A DNA stretch of 64,000 bases, taken from NCBI RefSeq assembly GCF_018398335.1, contig NZ_JAHBRX010000001.1, positions 2,170,001-2,234,000 of the forward strand. Reading direction: 5' to 3'. Under the pieces are notes generated by a model. That model was not told the DNA's origin, searched no databases, and saw only the letters and a program-made list of their open reading frames with translations. A program made the translations under genes and the position numbers. Positions 20,652 through 29,406 of the stretch are shown piece after piece (position 1 is the stretch's first letter; every line of letters begins with the position of its first letter). This stretch comes from Chelatococcus sp. HY11 (lineage in GTDB: Bacteria; Pseudomonadota; Alphaproteobacteria; Rhizobiales; Beijerinckiaceae).

Positions 20652-21172
20652 GCATGCCGCCCGCCCGTCTCGGGGCTCTCCTGGCCGGCCTGACCTTCGT
20701 CGTCGATCAGGCGTCGAAGCTCTGGCTCTACCACGTCGTGGACATCGGCGCCCGGCCGCCCATCGCGGTCACGCCGTTCTTCGACCTCATGCTGGTCTGG
20801 AACAGGGGCGTCTCCTACGGCCTGTTCCAGCAGGAGGGGCCTATCGGCCCATGGGTGCTTGTGATCCTGTCGCTGGCAGCCGCCGTGGGATTGAGCATCT
20901 GGCTGCGGCGCATCAAGACGGGGCTTATGGCGGTCGCCATCGGCCTCATCATCGGCGGGGCGCTTGGCAATGCCGTTGATCGGGCCGCCTATGGCGCGGT
21001 GCTCGATTTTGCGCATCTTCATGCCTTCGGCTATAGTTGGTATGTCTTCAACGTTGCCGATGCGGCGATTGTCGCGGGCGTCATCGGCATTCTTTATGAT
21101 GCCCTGTTCCTGGAGCATCGGCGCAACAACGCCTCGAGCTCGCAGGCATCCGGTCCAGACACGACCTCTTGA
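20648..21172 (+). CDS. lspA: Lipoprotein signal peptidase (signal peptidase II)
   Basis: A 174-residue inner-membrane aspartic protease that cleaves prolipoprotein signal peptides after lipid attachment. Four hydrophobic segments are present. The two catalytic Asp motifs are seen in [19 protein letters not shown] and [23 protein letters not shown] and [11 protein letters not shown] are further family signatures. It is translationally coupled to ileS through an ATGA overlap; ileS-lspA is a widely conserved pair. Confidence 0.96.
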   Translation: MSMPPARLGALLAGLTFVVDQASKLWLYHVVDIGARPPIAVTPFFDLMLVWNRGVSYGLFQQEGPIGPWVLVILSLAAAVGLSIWLRRIKTGLMAVAIGLIIGGALGNAVDRAAYGAVLDFAHLHAFGYSWYVFNVADAAIVAGVIGILYDALFLEHRRNNASSSQASGPDTTS

Positions 21173-21383
21173 AGAAACGCCCCTCGCTCGGGCTTCTCGA
21201 TAAGCGGTTCGGCTGGTATGAAGGGACTGAGAGCTGCCTGTCACAGTACTGACGGGTTATTTAGGGGAGATGTGGCCCGATCACGGTGTTTGTTATGATT
21301 TTTGCTGGGCGGCGCCTCACTGTTGCCGCATCATGTCAACAACACTGATCAAGCGCTGCCGACATGAGAGTAGGACTGACATC

Positions 21384-22064
21384 ATGACGCGTCTCGACGT
21401 AAGGACCTGGGGACTGCCGGTCGCCGCCTTGATGCTTGGGCTCATGGCCAGTGCGGCGCCTGCCGCGGCGCAGGACACATCTGGCGTCTTCATGAAGGAC
21501 GTCCTGGGCAGGCTCGGCATTATCGATGAGGATCGCGCCCCGATCGAATATCGTGAGCGCGCGCCTCTCGTCATCCCGCCGGGTGCCGGCAATCTCCCAC
21601 CGCCACGCGCCGCGGCGAACGCTCGCGATGGCAACTGGCCGAATGATCCCGACGTCGCCGCCGCCCGCCGCGCGCAACGCGAGGCCCGTCAGCCGGTTCC
21701 TGTTCGCAATGACAGCTATGACGGACGTGCGCTCAGTGTGGACCAGATCCGTGCGGGCCGCCGGGTCGGCTCTGGCGCGTATGCTCCGGGAGAGCGCGCC
21801 AGAAGCTGCATGGGTGACAACTGCCGCGAGGAACTCCTCGTCAATCCCGACGTGCTTCGCAACAACGGGCACCCCATGGAGCAGAAATCCAACCTCGCCT
21901 ACGGGAAGGAGCCGGGCCGTGGCTCACTCGCGGAACCGCCCAAGGGTTATCGCGTACCCTCGTCGAACGCGCCGCTCGGCGACGGCAAGGCATCGCCCAT
22001 CGTTCGCGAATCGCCCGGTGATATCGAGCGTGAGTTCATCCGGCAGCAGGCGGGCAGCCGCTAA
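21384..22064 (+). CDS. Exported protein of unknown function
   Basis: A 226-residue protein with a signal peptide (residues ~1-29, ending AAPAAAQ before DTSG). The mature part is rich in Arg, Pro, Ala and Asn and looks largely disordered, with one Cys pair (SCMGDNCREEL, about residue 142). It lies between lspA and the M16 peptidases; in alphaproteobacteria a small exported protein at this place is, as I recall, not unusual, but I do not recognise a named family. ATG at 21384 begins the signal peptide; the open frame continues upstream without sense. Confidence 0.7.
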   Translation: MTRLDVRTWGLPVAALMLGLMASAAPAAAQDTSGVFMKDVLGRLGIIDEDRAPIEYRERAPLVIPPGAGNLPPPRAAANARDGNWPNDPDVAAARRAQREARQPVPVRNDSYDGRALSVDQIRAGRRVGSGAYAPGERARSCMGDNCREELLVNPDVLRNNGHPMEQKSNLAYGKEPGRGSLAEPPKGYRVPSSNAPLGDGKASPIVRESPGDIEREFIRQQAGSR

Positions 22065-22135
22065 CCGTATCGCTCGATAACGCGACGTCGCGATCGCGCT
22101 TGATTGAAATTGACACCGACGAAGCTTAGCTTTCA

Positions 22136-22163
22136 GCAACGCTCCTCTTTCCGGAGGGGCGTT
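22136..22163 (+). terminator. Possible hairpin terminator
   Basis: CAACGCTCCTC and GAGGGGCGTTG pair with one G-T around a short loop. No T-run follows. It lies between the exported protein and the first M16 peptidase and may reduce read-through, but the evidence is thin. Confidence 0.3.
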
Positions 22164-22273
22164 GTCTGGCGTTGGATCGCGGCTTTGACACCATCGCGCG
22201 ATCCTGTGTTGTACCCCCAAACGGGATCGCGCTACGGTAGTGCGGTTCACGTCCTCATCCTGAAGAGCTGCTG

Positions 22274-23599
22274 ATGCCCTCAACACCGCTCGCCGGCCTT
22301 AACCCCGCTGTTTCCCCTTCGGCTACGGGTGGCGGCCCGCAGGTGTCCTCCTTCACCCTCGACAATGGGCTTGAAGTCGTCGTCATCCCGGATCGGCGCG
22401 TTCCGGTGGTCACCCACATGGTCTGGTATCGCAACGGTTCGGCCGATGATCCGCCGCTGAAATCCGGCATCGCCCATTTTCTTGAGCATCTGATGTTCAA
22501 GGGCACGGCCACGCATCCCGCCGGAGAGTTCTCACAGGTGGTGGCGAGCCTCGGCGGACAGGAGAACGCGTTCACCTCCTATGACTACACCGCCTATTTC
22601 CAGCGGGTGGCGAAGGAGCATCTCGGCACCATGATGCGTTTCGAGGCAGACCGGATGAACGGCCTCGCCTTTGACGAGGACGTGGTCGGCCCCGAGCGCG
22701 ATGTGGTGCTGGAGGAGCGGCGCATGCGGGTGGAGACCGATCCCGGCGCTCAGCTCGCCGAGGCGCTTTCGGCCTCGCTGTTCGTACATCACCCCTATGG
22801 CACGCCCATCATTGGCTGGATGCACGAAATCGAGGGGCTGACCCGCGACGACGCGCTCGATTATTACAAGCGGTTCTACACGCCGGAAAATGCCATTCTG
22901 GTCGTCGCCGGCGACGTCGAGGCGGAGGATGTGCGAGCGCTGGCCGAGGACACCTACGGCACGGTGCCGGCCCGCGGCGCCCCCCCCGAGCGCCGCCGCC
23001 CGCGCGAGCCCCTGCTCAATGCCTCGCGGCGCGTGACGGTGACCGACGAAAAAGTCGAGCAGCCCTATCTGCAGCAGAGCTATCTCGTACCGTCGTCACG
23101 CAGCCAGGAAGGACGCGAGAGCTACGCGCTCGAGCTTCTGGCCGAGATCCTCGGTGGCGGCCAGACCTCGGCGCTGTATCGCGGCCTCGTGCTCGAACAG
23201 GAAATCGCTGTTTCGGCGGGCGCCTATTACTACGGCTCCCTGCTTGACGCCGGCCAGTTCGTCATCCACGCGGCGCCGCGTCCGGGTGTGACGCTCGAGG
23301 CGCTTGAGGCTGCCATCAACGCGGCCGTCACGGCCTTCCTCGCGCGTGGCGTCTCGAACGAGGAGCTGGAGCGGGCCAAGACCCGCTTTGTCGCCGAGAT
23401 GGTTTATGCGCAGGACAGCCAGGCGCATCTCGCGCGGCTTTTCGGCTCGTCGCTCGCCATCGGCGAAAGCGTCGAGGACGTAAAGCTGTGGACACAGCGC
23501 ATCGAAGAGGTGACGGCCGAGGAGATCCGCGAGGTCGGCGAGCGCTTCATTCACAAAGGACACGCCGTGACTGGCTATCTTGAGCCGCGCCGCGCCTGA
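22274..23599 (+). CDS. M16 family zinc peptidase (catalytic subunit)
   Basis: A 441-residue pitrilysin/processing-peptidase-like protein. The inverted zinc motif HxxEH is present as GIAHFLEHLMFKG, and the downstream Glu ligand lies in the VVLEERRMRVE region (Glu about 76 residues later, as in the family). YLQQSYLVPS and GGGQTSALYRGLVLEQ belong to the second M16 half. No obvious signal peptide is seen, although homologues are often periplasmic. It is followed 21 bases later by an inactive paralogue, the arrangement of two-chain M16B peptidases. Confidence 0.93.
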   Translation: MPSTPLAGLNPAVSPSATGGGPQVSSFTLDNGLEVVVIPDRRVPVVTHMVWYRNGSADDPPLKSGIAHFLEHLMFKGTATHPAGEFSQVVASLGGQENAFTSYDYTAYFQRVAKEHLGTMMRFEADRMNGLAFDEDVVGPERDVVLEERRMRVETDPGAQLAEALSASLFVHHPYGTPIIGWMHEIEGLTRDDALDYYKRFYTPENAILVVAGDVEAEDVRALAEDTYGTVPARGAPPERRRPREPLLNASRRVTVTDEKVEQPYLQQSYLVPSSRSQEGRESYALELLAEILGGGQTSALYRGLVLEQEIAVSAGAYYYGSLLDAGQFVIHAAPRPGVTLEALEAAINAAVTAFLARGVSNEELERAKTRFVAEMVYAQDSQAHLARLFGSSLAIGESVEDVKLWTQRIEEVTAEEIREVGERFIHKGHAVTGYLEPRRA

Positions 23600-23620
23600 C
23601 GCCATCCAAAAGCGAGATGC

Positions 23621-24895
23621 ATGATGACCGTTCGTGAATCCTCCGCCGCCTCGCGCGCCGTGCAACGGGTTATTTCGCCCGGCGGCATCGAGGCCTGGCT
23701 TGTCGAGGAACATGCCATTCCGCTCATCGCCATGGAGGTCGCCTTCCTCGGCGGCGCGGCGCAGGACGTGGACGGCAAGGCGGGCACCGCCGCGCTGATG
23801 GCTGGCCTTCTCGACGAAGGCGCGGGCGAACTCACCGGCGACCAGTTCCAGGAACGCCTGGCGGATCGCGCCATCGAGCTGCACTTCAACGCCGATCGCG
23901 ACAGCTGGCACGGTGCTCTCAAAACCTTGACGCGGCACGCGGATGAGGCCTTCGACCTGTTCCGGCTCGCCCTCACCCGGCCGCGCTTCGACACCGATGC
24001 GGTGGAACGCGTGCGCGAACAGATCCTCGCCGGCCTCCGCCACGAGGCGAAGGACCCTGACAGCCTCGCGAACCGCGCCTTTTTCACCGAGGCCTGCAGC
24101 GGCCATCCCTATGCGCATCCCGTACGCGGCACGATCGAGAGCCTCGGCACCGTCACCCGGGACGATGTGAGCGCGCTGCACAAGCGCGGCTTCGCACGTA
24201 GCAATCTGTACGTGGCCGTCGTCGGCGCGATCGATGCCGAGACTCTCGGCAAGCGTCTTGACCAGCTTTTCAGCGGTCTGCCGGCCGCGGCTGAACTCGC
24301 ACCGGTCAGCCCGCTTACCCTCGGCAATCTCGGCAAACATGCCATTGTCGACATCGATGTGCCGCAATCCGTGGTACGCTTCGGCCTGCCCGGGCTCGCG
24401 CGGCAGGATCCGGACTACATGGCCGGCTATATTGCCAACCACATTCTCGGGGGCGGCACCTTCACCTCCCGCCTGTTCCAGGAGGTGCGCGAGAAGCGCG
24501 GCCTCGCCTACAGCGTGTGGACATCACTCCATCCGCTGCGCCAGTGCCCTCTCTTCATGGGCGGCACGGCCACCAAGAACGAACGCGCCGGTGAAGCGCT
24601 CAGCGTCATCAAGAGCGAGATCGACCGCCTGGTGAAGGATGGCGCGAGCGAAGAGGAATTCGGCAAGGCGAAGCAGTTCCTCATCGGCTCCTACGCGCTG
24701 CATTTCGATACATCGACGAAGATCGCCCGCCAGCTCGTGCATATAGCGATCGATGGCCTCGGCATCGACTATATCGACCGCCGCAACGCGCTGGTGGAAG
24801 CGGTCACGACGGATGATCTCAACCGTGCGGCGAAGCGCCTGTTCGGTGGCGGAGATCCGCTGGTCGTGGTCGCCGGTCGGCCTATCGGATTGTAA
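23621..24895 (+). CDS. M16 family peptidase-like protein lacking the zinc motif
   Basis: A 424-residue partner of the preceding gene. At the place where HxxEH should be the sequence reads TAALMAGLLDEGAGEL, so zinc ligands are lost. The C-terminal substrate-binding segment FTSRLFQEVREKRGLAYSV, with the Arg/Tyr pair conserved in M16 proteins, is intact. In M16B heterodimers one chain supplies zinc and the other supplies this Arg/Tyr, so the two genes probably encode one enzyme. Start at the ATG doublet, 23621 or 23624. Confidence 0.92.
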   Translation: MMTVRESSAASRAVQRVISPGGIEAWLVEEHAIPLIAMEVAFLGGAAQDVDGKAGTAALMAGLLDEGAGELTGDQFQERLADRAIELHFNADRDSWHGALKTLTRHADEAFDLFRLALTRPRFDTDAVERVREQILAGLRHEAKDPDSLANRAFFTEACSGHPYAHPVRGTIESLGTVTRDDVSALHKRGFARSNLYVAVVGAIDAETLGKRLDQLFSGLPAAAELAPVSPLTLGNLGKHAIVDIDVPQSVVRFGLPGLARQDPDYMAGYIANHILGGGTFTSRLFQEVREKRGLAYSVWTSLHPLRQCPLFMGGTATKNERAGEALSVIKSEIDRLVKDGASEEEFGKAKQFLIGSYALHFDTSTKIARQLVHIAIDGLGIDYIDRRNALVEAVTTDDLNRAAKRLFGGGDPLVVVAGRPIGL

Positions 24896-24912
24896 CAACC
24901 CGCCTTTATCAA

Positions 24913-24982
24913 ACTTGCTGACTCGCAGACCTGAATACCTGCGGATTTGCATACCTGCAGTTGCACATCTGCAGACTTGCGG
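24913..24982 (+). repeat. Degenerate ~16-bp tandem repeats upstream of pgi
   Basis: Units resembling ATACCTGCRGATTTGC follow one another: AATACCTGCGGATTTGC, ATACCTGCAGTTGC, ACATCTGCAGACTTGC, with a poorer copy CTGACTCGCAGACC in front. They fill the gap before the pgi ribosome-binding site. Confidence 0.6.
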
Positions 24983-25042
24983 AACCTCCCTCCCCCTGGG
25001 GCGGTTCCTACCCGTAGCCTTATTGGCCGACAGGAGTGACGC

Positions 25043-26365
25043 ATGAGTTTCACCCAGTCCATAGATCTTGCCCTGGCCGCACAGGTCGGCGGACATGGTC
25101 TGCCGGCGACAGCCATCGAGGCCGCGCTTTCGGCCGTCGGCACCGCCGCCGAGCGCCTTCGCGAGGACCAGAGCAAGGGCACCCTTCCCCTGCTCCGCCT
25201 GCCGGCCACCACGGATGATCTCAACAGCATCCGCGCCACCGCCGCCAAGCTTCGGGAAGGCGCTACCGATATCGTAGTTCTCGGCGTCGGCGGATCGAGC
25301 CTCGGCGCACAGGCGCTGGCGCAGCTCGCCGACTATCTGGTGCCCGGTCTCGGCCGCCTCGGCGATGGCCCACGCATTCATTTCTTCGACAATCTCGATC
25401 CGCTCACCTATGAGGCGGTGCTTGAGCGGCTGCCGCTCGGCACCACGCGCTTCTTCGCCGTGTCGAAGTCGGGCGGCACCGGCGAGACGCTGATGCAGGT
25501 GATCGCCGTGCTCACAGCGCTCGACCGCGCCGGGCTCAGGGACCGCGCGAAGGACATCATCTTCGGTCTGTCCGAGCCGCAGAAGGATGGCAAGCGCAAC
25601 GCGCTGCGCGATCTGCTCGCCCCCGAAGGCGTCAGCTTCCTGGAGCACGATCCTAACGTCGGCGGGCGCTATTCCGTCCTCAGCAATGTCGGCCTCATAC
25701 CGGCCGCGGCGCTCAACATCGATGTCGCGGCGATCCGCGCAGGCGCGGCGAAGGCCCTCGCGCCGTTCGGTGACGGCACCGAGCTCAAGGACAATGCCGC
25801 CGCCGTGGGCGCCGCGCTCAACGTGGCGGCCACTCTCGAAGGCAAGGGTATCGCCGTCGTCATGGCCTATGCCGACCGGCTCGAGCGCTTTATGAAATGG
25901 TGGGTGCAGCTTTGGGCGGAAAGCCTCGGCAAGGATGGCAAGGGCACGCAGCCCGTGGGCGCGCTCGGCCCGGTTGATCAGCATAGTCAGCAGCAGCTCT
26001 ATCTCGCCGGCCCCAAGGACAAGCTGTTCACGGTGATAACCACGGACGTCGCCGGCAAGGGCTCGGTGATGGACGAGGCCCTGTCGAAGCGAGCCGGCGA
26101 GCCGGGCTTCGCCCACAAACGCATCGGCGATTTCGTGGCGGCCCAGGGGCTCGCCATGATCGATACCTTCGCCAAGAACGGCTGCCCGGTGCGGCGCATC
26201 CACGTGCCGGTGCTGAACGAGACGGCGATGGGCCAGCTGCTCATGCATTTCATGCTGGAAACGATCCTCACCGGCTATGCGCTCGGCGTTGATCCCTTCG
26301 ACCAGCCCGCCGTCGAGGAAGCGAAAATCCTCGCCAAGAAATACCTGACTGAGGGCAAGGGCTGA
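25043..26365 (+). CDS. pgi: Glucose-6-phosphate isomerase
   Basis: A 440-residue protein interconverting glucose-6-phosphate and fructose-6-phosphate. IVVLGVGGSSLGAQAL opens the SIS sugar-phosphate site, TRFFAVSKSGGTGETLMQ carries the phosphate-binding Ser/Thr, and VGGRYSVLSNVGLIPAAAL with GPVDQHSQQQLY are family signatures. It is shorter than the ~550-residue E. coli type and matches the shorter alphaproteobacterial/archaeal-like form. CAGGAG precedes the ATG. Confidence 0.93.
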   Translation: MSFTQSIDLALAAQVGGHGLPATAIEAALSAVGTAAERLREDQSKGTLPLLRLPATTDDLNSIRATAAKLREGATDIVVLGVGGSSLGAQALAQLADYLVPGLGRLGDGPRIHFFDNLDPLTYEAVLERLPLGTTRFFAVSKSGGTGETLMQVIAVLTALDRAGLRDRAKDIIFGLSEPQKDGKRNALRDLLAPEGVSFLEHDPNVGGRYSVLSNVGLIPAAALNIDVAAIRAGAAKALAPFGDGTELKDNAAAVGAALNVAATLEGKGIAVVMAYADRLERFMKWWVQLWAESLGKDGKGTQPVGALGPVDQHSQQQLYLAGPKDKLFTVITTDVAGKGSVMDEALSKRAGEPGFAHKRIGDFVAAQGLAMIDTFAKNGCPVRRIHVPVLNETAMGQLLMHFMLETILTGYALGVDPFDQPAVEEAKILAKKYLTEGKG

Positions 26366-26392
26366 CGCTTCGGGCTACCCACGGAGCGCCGC

Positions 26393-26510
26393 CTCTCACC
26401 TCTCCCCGGCGGGGAGAGGTCGCGCCGCAGGCGCGGGTGAGGGGGTGGAGCCTCGTCATGAGGATATGGCCCTCACCCTGTCCCTCTCCCAGATGGGAGA
26501 GGGAACGCTA
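26393..26510. repeat. Palindromic extragenic repeat, GGGAGAGG type
   Basis: CTCACCTCTCCCCGGCGGGGAGAGGT forms a strong hairpin, followed by CGCGCCGCAGGCGCGGGTGAGGGGG and a further CCCTCTCCCAGATGGGAGAGGG hairpin. The CTCTCCCC/GGGGAGAG pattern is a repeat type common in proteobacterial intergenic regions. Confidence 0.75.
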
Positions 26511-26560
26511 TCGATGAAGCGTGTTTGACTATCTCCACAACTAGGCCTTCCCTCTCACCC

Positions 26561-26671
26561 CCGTGTCATTCCCGGCGGTCGGCGAAGCCGGCCGGGAAGG
26601 GAATCCAGAGGTTGGGCGCGACAGGTTGTGGATTCCCTTCCCGGCGCTACGCGCCGCCGGGAATGACACGG
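26561..26671. repeat. Nested palindromic element with 17-bp terminal inverted repeats
   Basis: CCGTGTCATTCCCGGCG (26561-26577) and CGCCGGGAATGACACGG (26655-26671) are perfect inverted repeats. Inside, GCCGGGAAGGGAATCCA (26591-26607) and TGGATTCCCTTCCCGGC (26629-26645) form a second perfect 17-bp pair. The 111-bp unit therefore folds completely on itself. It lies 36 bases before mutL. Confidence 0.9.
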
Positions 26672-26706
26672 AACCCGAAGTGCGAATCGTCTAGACTGCC
26701 TCCGTG

Positions 26707-28572
26707 ATGCGTCCTCTCTCCCTCGACGAACGGCCGGCCGGCCTTGTCCGACGCCTTGAGCCCGTCCTCATCGACCAGATCGCCGCGGGCGAGGTAGTCG
26801 AGCGGCCGGCGTCGGCTGTGAAGGAGCTGGTGGAGAACGGCATCGACGCCGGTGCGACGGCCATCGAGGTGGTCATCGACGGTGGCGGTCGTCGCCTGAT
26901 CCGCGTCACGGACAACGGTACCGGCATGTCGGCCGAGGATCTAGCGCTCGCGGTCGAGCGGCATGCCACATCCAAGCTGCCGACCTCCGATCTGTTCTCC
27001 ATCAATTCGCTCGGCTTCCGCGGCGAGGCCCTGCCCTCGATCGGCGCCATCGCGCGCCTTGCCATCACCACGCGGCGGCGCGACGGCGCGAACGGCTGGC
27101 AGATCGTGGTGGACGGTGGGCAGAAGGGCGAGGTCCGGCCGGCGGCCGCCAACTCCGGCACGCGGATCGAGGTCACGGACCTCTTTTCCGCCACGCCTGC
27201 TCGCCTCAAATTCCTGAAGACCGACCGTGCCGAGGCGCAGGCCGTGGTCGAGGCCGTCAAGCGGCTCGCCATGGCGCATCCCCACGTGCGCTTCACCGTC
27301 GCGGGGGAGCATCTCACCACCGTCGACCTGCCGGCGGAAGGCGAGGATGAGGAGGCGCTGCTGCGGCGTCTCAGCCGGCTGCTCGGGCCGGAGTTCCACG
27401 CCAATGCCATCCCGATCGATGCGACCCGCGAGGGCGTCACCCTCGGCGGCTATGCCGGTCTGCCGACCTTCCACCGTGGCACCGCGGCCCATATTCACGC
27501 CATCGTCAACGGCCGCCCCGTCCGCGACAAGCTGATCTTCGGGGCGGTGCGCGCCGGCTATATGGACGTGCTGCCGTCCGACAGGCATCCCGCCATCGGC
27601 CTCATCGTCACTTGCGACCCCCGGCTCGTGGACGTGAATGTGCACCCCGCCAAGACTGAGGTGCGCTTCCGCGACCCCGGTCTCGTGCGCGGCCTGATCG
27701 TCGGCGCGCTGCGCGAGGCACTGGTACGGGCCGGCCATCGCGCCGCCTCGACCGGCGGGGAACGCACGCTCGCCACCTTTCGGCCGGCGGCGCTTCCGCC
27801 AACGGCCGATGCGGGGCGCCTTGCTGCCTTCCCCCAGCGGGCTTTGCCGGCACGCGATTTCACGCCCCACCCCAGCGTGACAGGCTGGCAAGCCCCCCTC
27901 ACCGGCTTCGGCGAGCCGACAAGCCTCGCCCCACCGCCGCTATCCGCCGACGCGAGCGCCGACGCCGCCCCCCCGCGCGAGGAGGATCTCGACCAACCGC
28001 TCGGCGCCGCGCGCGCCCAGATCCACGAGAACTACATCATCGCGCAAACACGCGAGGGGCTGGTGATCGTCGACCAGCACGCCGCCCACGAGCGCCTCGT
28101 CTATGAGCGCATGAAGCGCGAACGCGCCGCCAACGGCATCGCGCGCCAATTGCTGCTCATCCCGGAGGTCGTCGAACTCGATTCAGGCGCGGTCGAGCGG
28201 CTGGATGCGCAGGCCGAGGTTCTGGCAGGGCTCGGCCTGGTCGTTGAAAGCTTCGGGCCAGACGCAGTCGCCGTGCGCGAGATGCCCGCGGCGCTCGCCG
28301 GCGGCGACATCCGCCGCCTCGTGATGGATGTCGCCGATGCCCTTACCGAGTGGGGCGATGCGCGTGCCCTTGAGGAACGGCTGGACCATGTGCTGGCGAC
28401 GATGGCCTGCCACGGCTCCGTGCGTTCCGGCCGCCGCCTGAAGCCGGAGGAGATGAACGCACTTCTACGCGATATGGAAGTGACGCCGCTGTCCGGCCAG
28501 TGCAACCACGGCCGGCCGACCTATGTCGAGCTGAAGCTTGCCGATATTGAGCGCCTGTTCGGGCGGCGCTGA
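26707..28572 (+). CDS. mutL: DNA mismatch repair protein MutL
   Basis: A 621-residue GHKL ATPase that links mismatch recognition to strand removal. ATPase motifs are [26 protein letters not shown] and [12 protein letters not shown]. The C-terminal domain keeps the endonuclease motif [12 protein letters not shown] (residues ~455-466, pattern DQHA-x2-E-x4-E) and the metal-site segments ACHGSVRSG and QCNHGRPT, so this MutL probably nicks DNA itself, as expected in organisms without MutH. Residues ~330-430 are a Pro/Ala-rich linker. ATG at 26707 follows an in-frame GTG. Confidence 0.96.
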   Translation: MRPLSLDERPAGLVRRLEPVLIDQIAAGEVVERPASAVKELVENGIDAGATAIEVVIDGGGRRLIRVTDNGTGMSAEDLALAVERHATSKLPTSDLFSINSLGFRGEALPSIGAIARLAITTRRRDGANGWQIVVDGGQKGEVRPAAANSGTRIEVTDLFSATPARLKFLKTDRAEAQAVVEAVKRLAMAHPHVRFTVAGEHLTTVDLPAEGEDEEALLRRLSRLLGPEFHANAIPIDATREGVTLGGYAGLPTFHRGTAAHIHAIVNGRPVRDKLIFGAVRAGYMDVLPSDRHPAIGLIVTCDPRLVDVNVHPAKTEVRFRDPGLVRGLIVGALREALVRAGHRAASTGGERTLATFRPAALPPTADAGRLAAFPQRALPARDFTPHPSVTGWQAPLTGFGEPTSLAPPPLSADASADAAPPREEDLDQPLGAARAQIHENYIIAQTREGLVIVDQHAAHERLVYERMKRERAANGIARQLLLIPEVVELDSGAVERLDAQAEVLAGLGLVVESFGPDAVAVREMPAALAGGDIRRLVMDVADALTEWGDARALEERLDHVLATMACHGSVRSGRRLKPEEMNALLRDMEVTPLSGQCNHGRPTYVELKLADIERLFGRR

Positions 28573-28660
28573 GTGTCCGGAGCCGATCCGCAACTGACGG
28601 GTCAGTGCCAGAAGCAAGCGACATGCAGTGCTTTCGGTGGATTGGGGCGGGAAACTCTGT

Positions 28661-28774
28661 GTCATCCCGGAAACGGCGAAGCCGTTGTCCGGGATCTATG
28701 AACATCCGCATGGGTCATTGGCCACAGTCGCGTTCATGGATCCCGGGCTCGAGCTACGCTCGCCCCGGAATAAC
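28661..28774. repeat. Extragenic palindromic mosaic element
   Basis: It opens GTCATCCCGGAAACGGCGAAGCCGTTGTCCGGGAT, a hairpin, and closes GGATCCCGGGCTCGAGCTACGCTCGCCCCGGAATAACC, a second hairpin, with a ~50-bp centre. The layout (two hairpins bounded by GTCAT...CCGG and CCGG...) matches the copies at 26561 and 58501. It lies between the convergent mutL and rsmD. Confidence 0.75.
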
Positions 28775-28836
28775 CGGCGCGGGTGATCCTTGAATGTCGA
28801 TTGTTCGGGATTAAACCCGCAGCAGATGGATTGGCG

Positions 28837-29391
28837 CTAGACGAAGCGCGCGAACATCACCTGCGATTCGCCGTAGTCGCGGCGCTCGATAAGCGAGAAG
28901 CGCGGCGGCAAGACGACCTCCGCCCCTGCGTCTTCCTCAACCACGACAAGGGCCTCCGCCGCGATCCAGCCGCCCTCGGCGGCGGAGGTCAGCGCGCGTT
29001 CGGCCAAACCTTTGCCGTAGGGCGGATCGCAGAAGACCAGCGTCGAAGGCTCGAGCGGTTTGACTGGGCCCATGTGCGTCGCATTGCGGCGCAGGATGCG
29101 TGTGACGCCCGCGACGCCAAGTGTCTCGACATTGGCGCGCATCAGGCCGCGCGCCTCGGTACCATCGTCGACCAGGATAGCGAAGTCAGCGCCCCGCGAC
29201 AGCGCCTCAAGCCCCATGGCGCCGGTGCCAGCGAAAAGGTCCAGCACGCGCGCACCTGGAACGGGATCATCATACGCATGGGCAAGGACATTGAAGATCG
29301 TCTCGCGCAGACGGTCGGAGGTCGGTCGCACCGCGCTCGATTTCGGCGCGGCGAGCCGGCGTCCCTTATGGTCTCCGCCAATGATCCGCAT
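28837..29391 (-). CDS. rsmD: 16S rRNA (guanine-966 N2)-methyltransferase
   Basis: A 184-residue SAM-dependent methyltransferase. MRIIGGDHKGRRL, RPTSDRLRETIFNVL and the SAM site VLDLFAGTGAMGLEALSRG are RsmD signatures, and the catalytic NPPY-type motif appears as CDPPYGKG. It methylates G966 of 16S rRNA in the 30S subunit. It begins 15 bases after the stop of the pseudouridine synthase gene and is likely cotranscribed, giving a two-gene RNA-modification operon. Confidence 0.95.
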   Translation of the reverse strand: MRIIGGDHKGRRLAAPKSSAVRPTSDRLRETIFNVLAHAYDDPVPGARVLDLFAGTGAMGLEALSRGADFAILVDDGTEARGLMRANVETLGVAGVTRILRRNATHMGPVKPLEPSTLVFCDPPYGKGLAERALTSAAEGGWIAAEALVVVEEDAGAEVVLPPRFSLIERRDYGESQVMFARFV

Positions 29392-29406
29392 GGCGATCGC
29401 CTCGCC

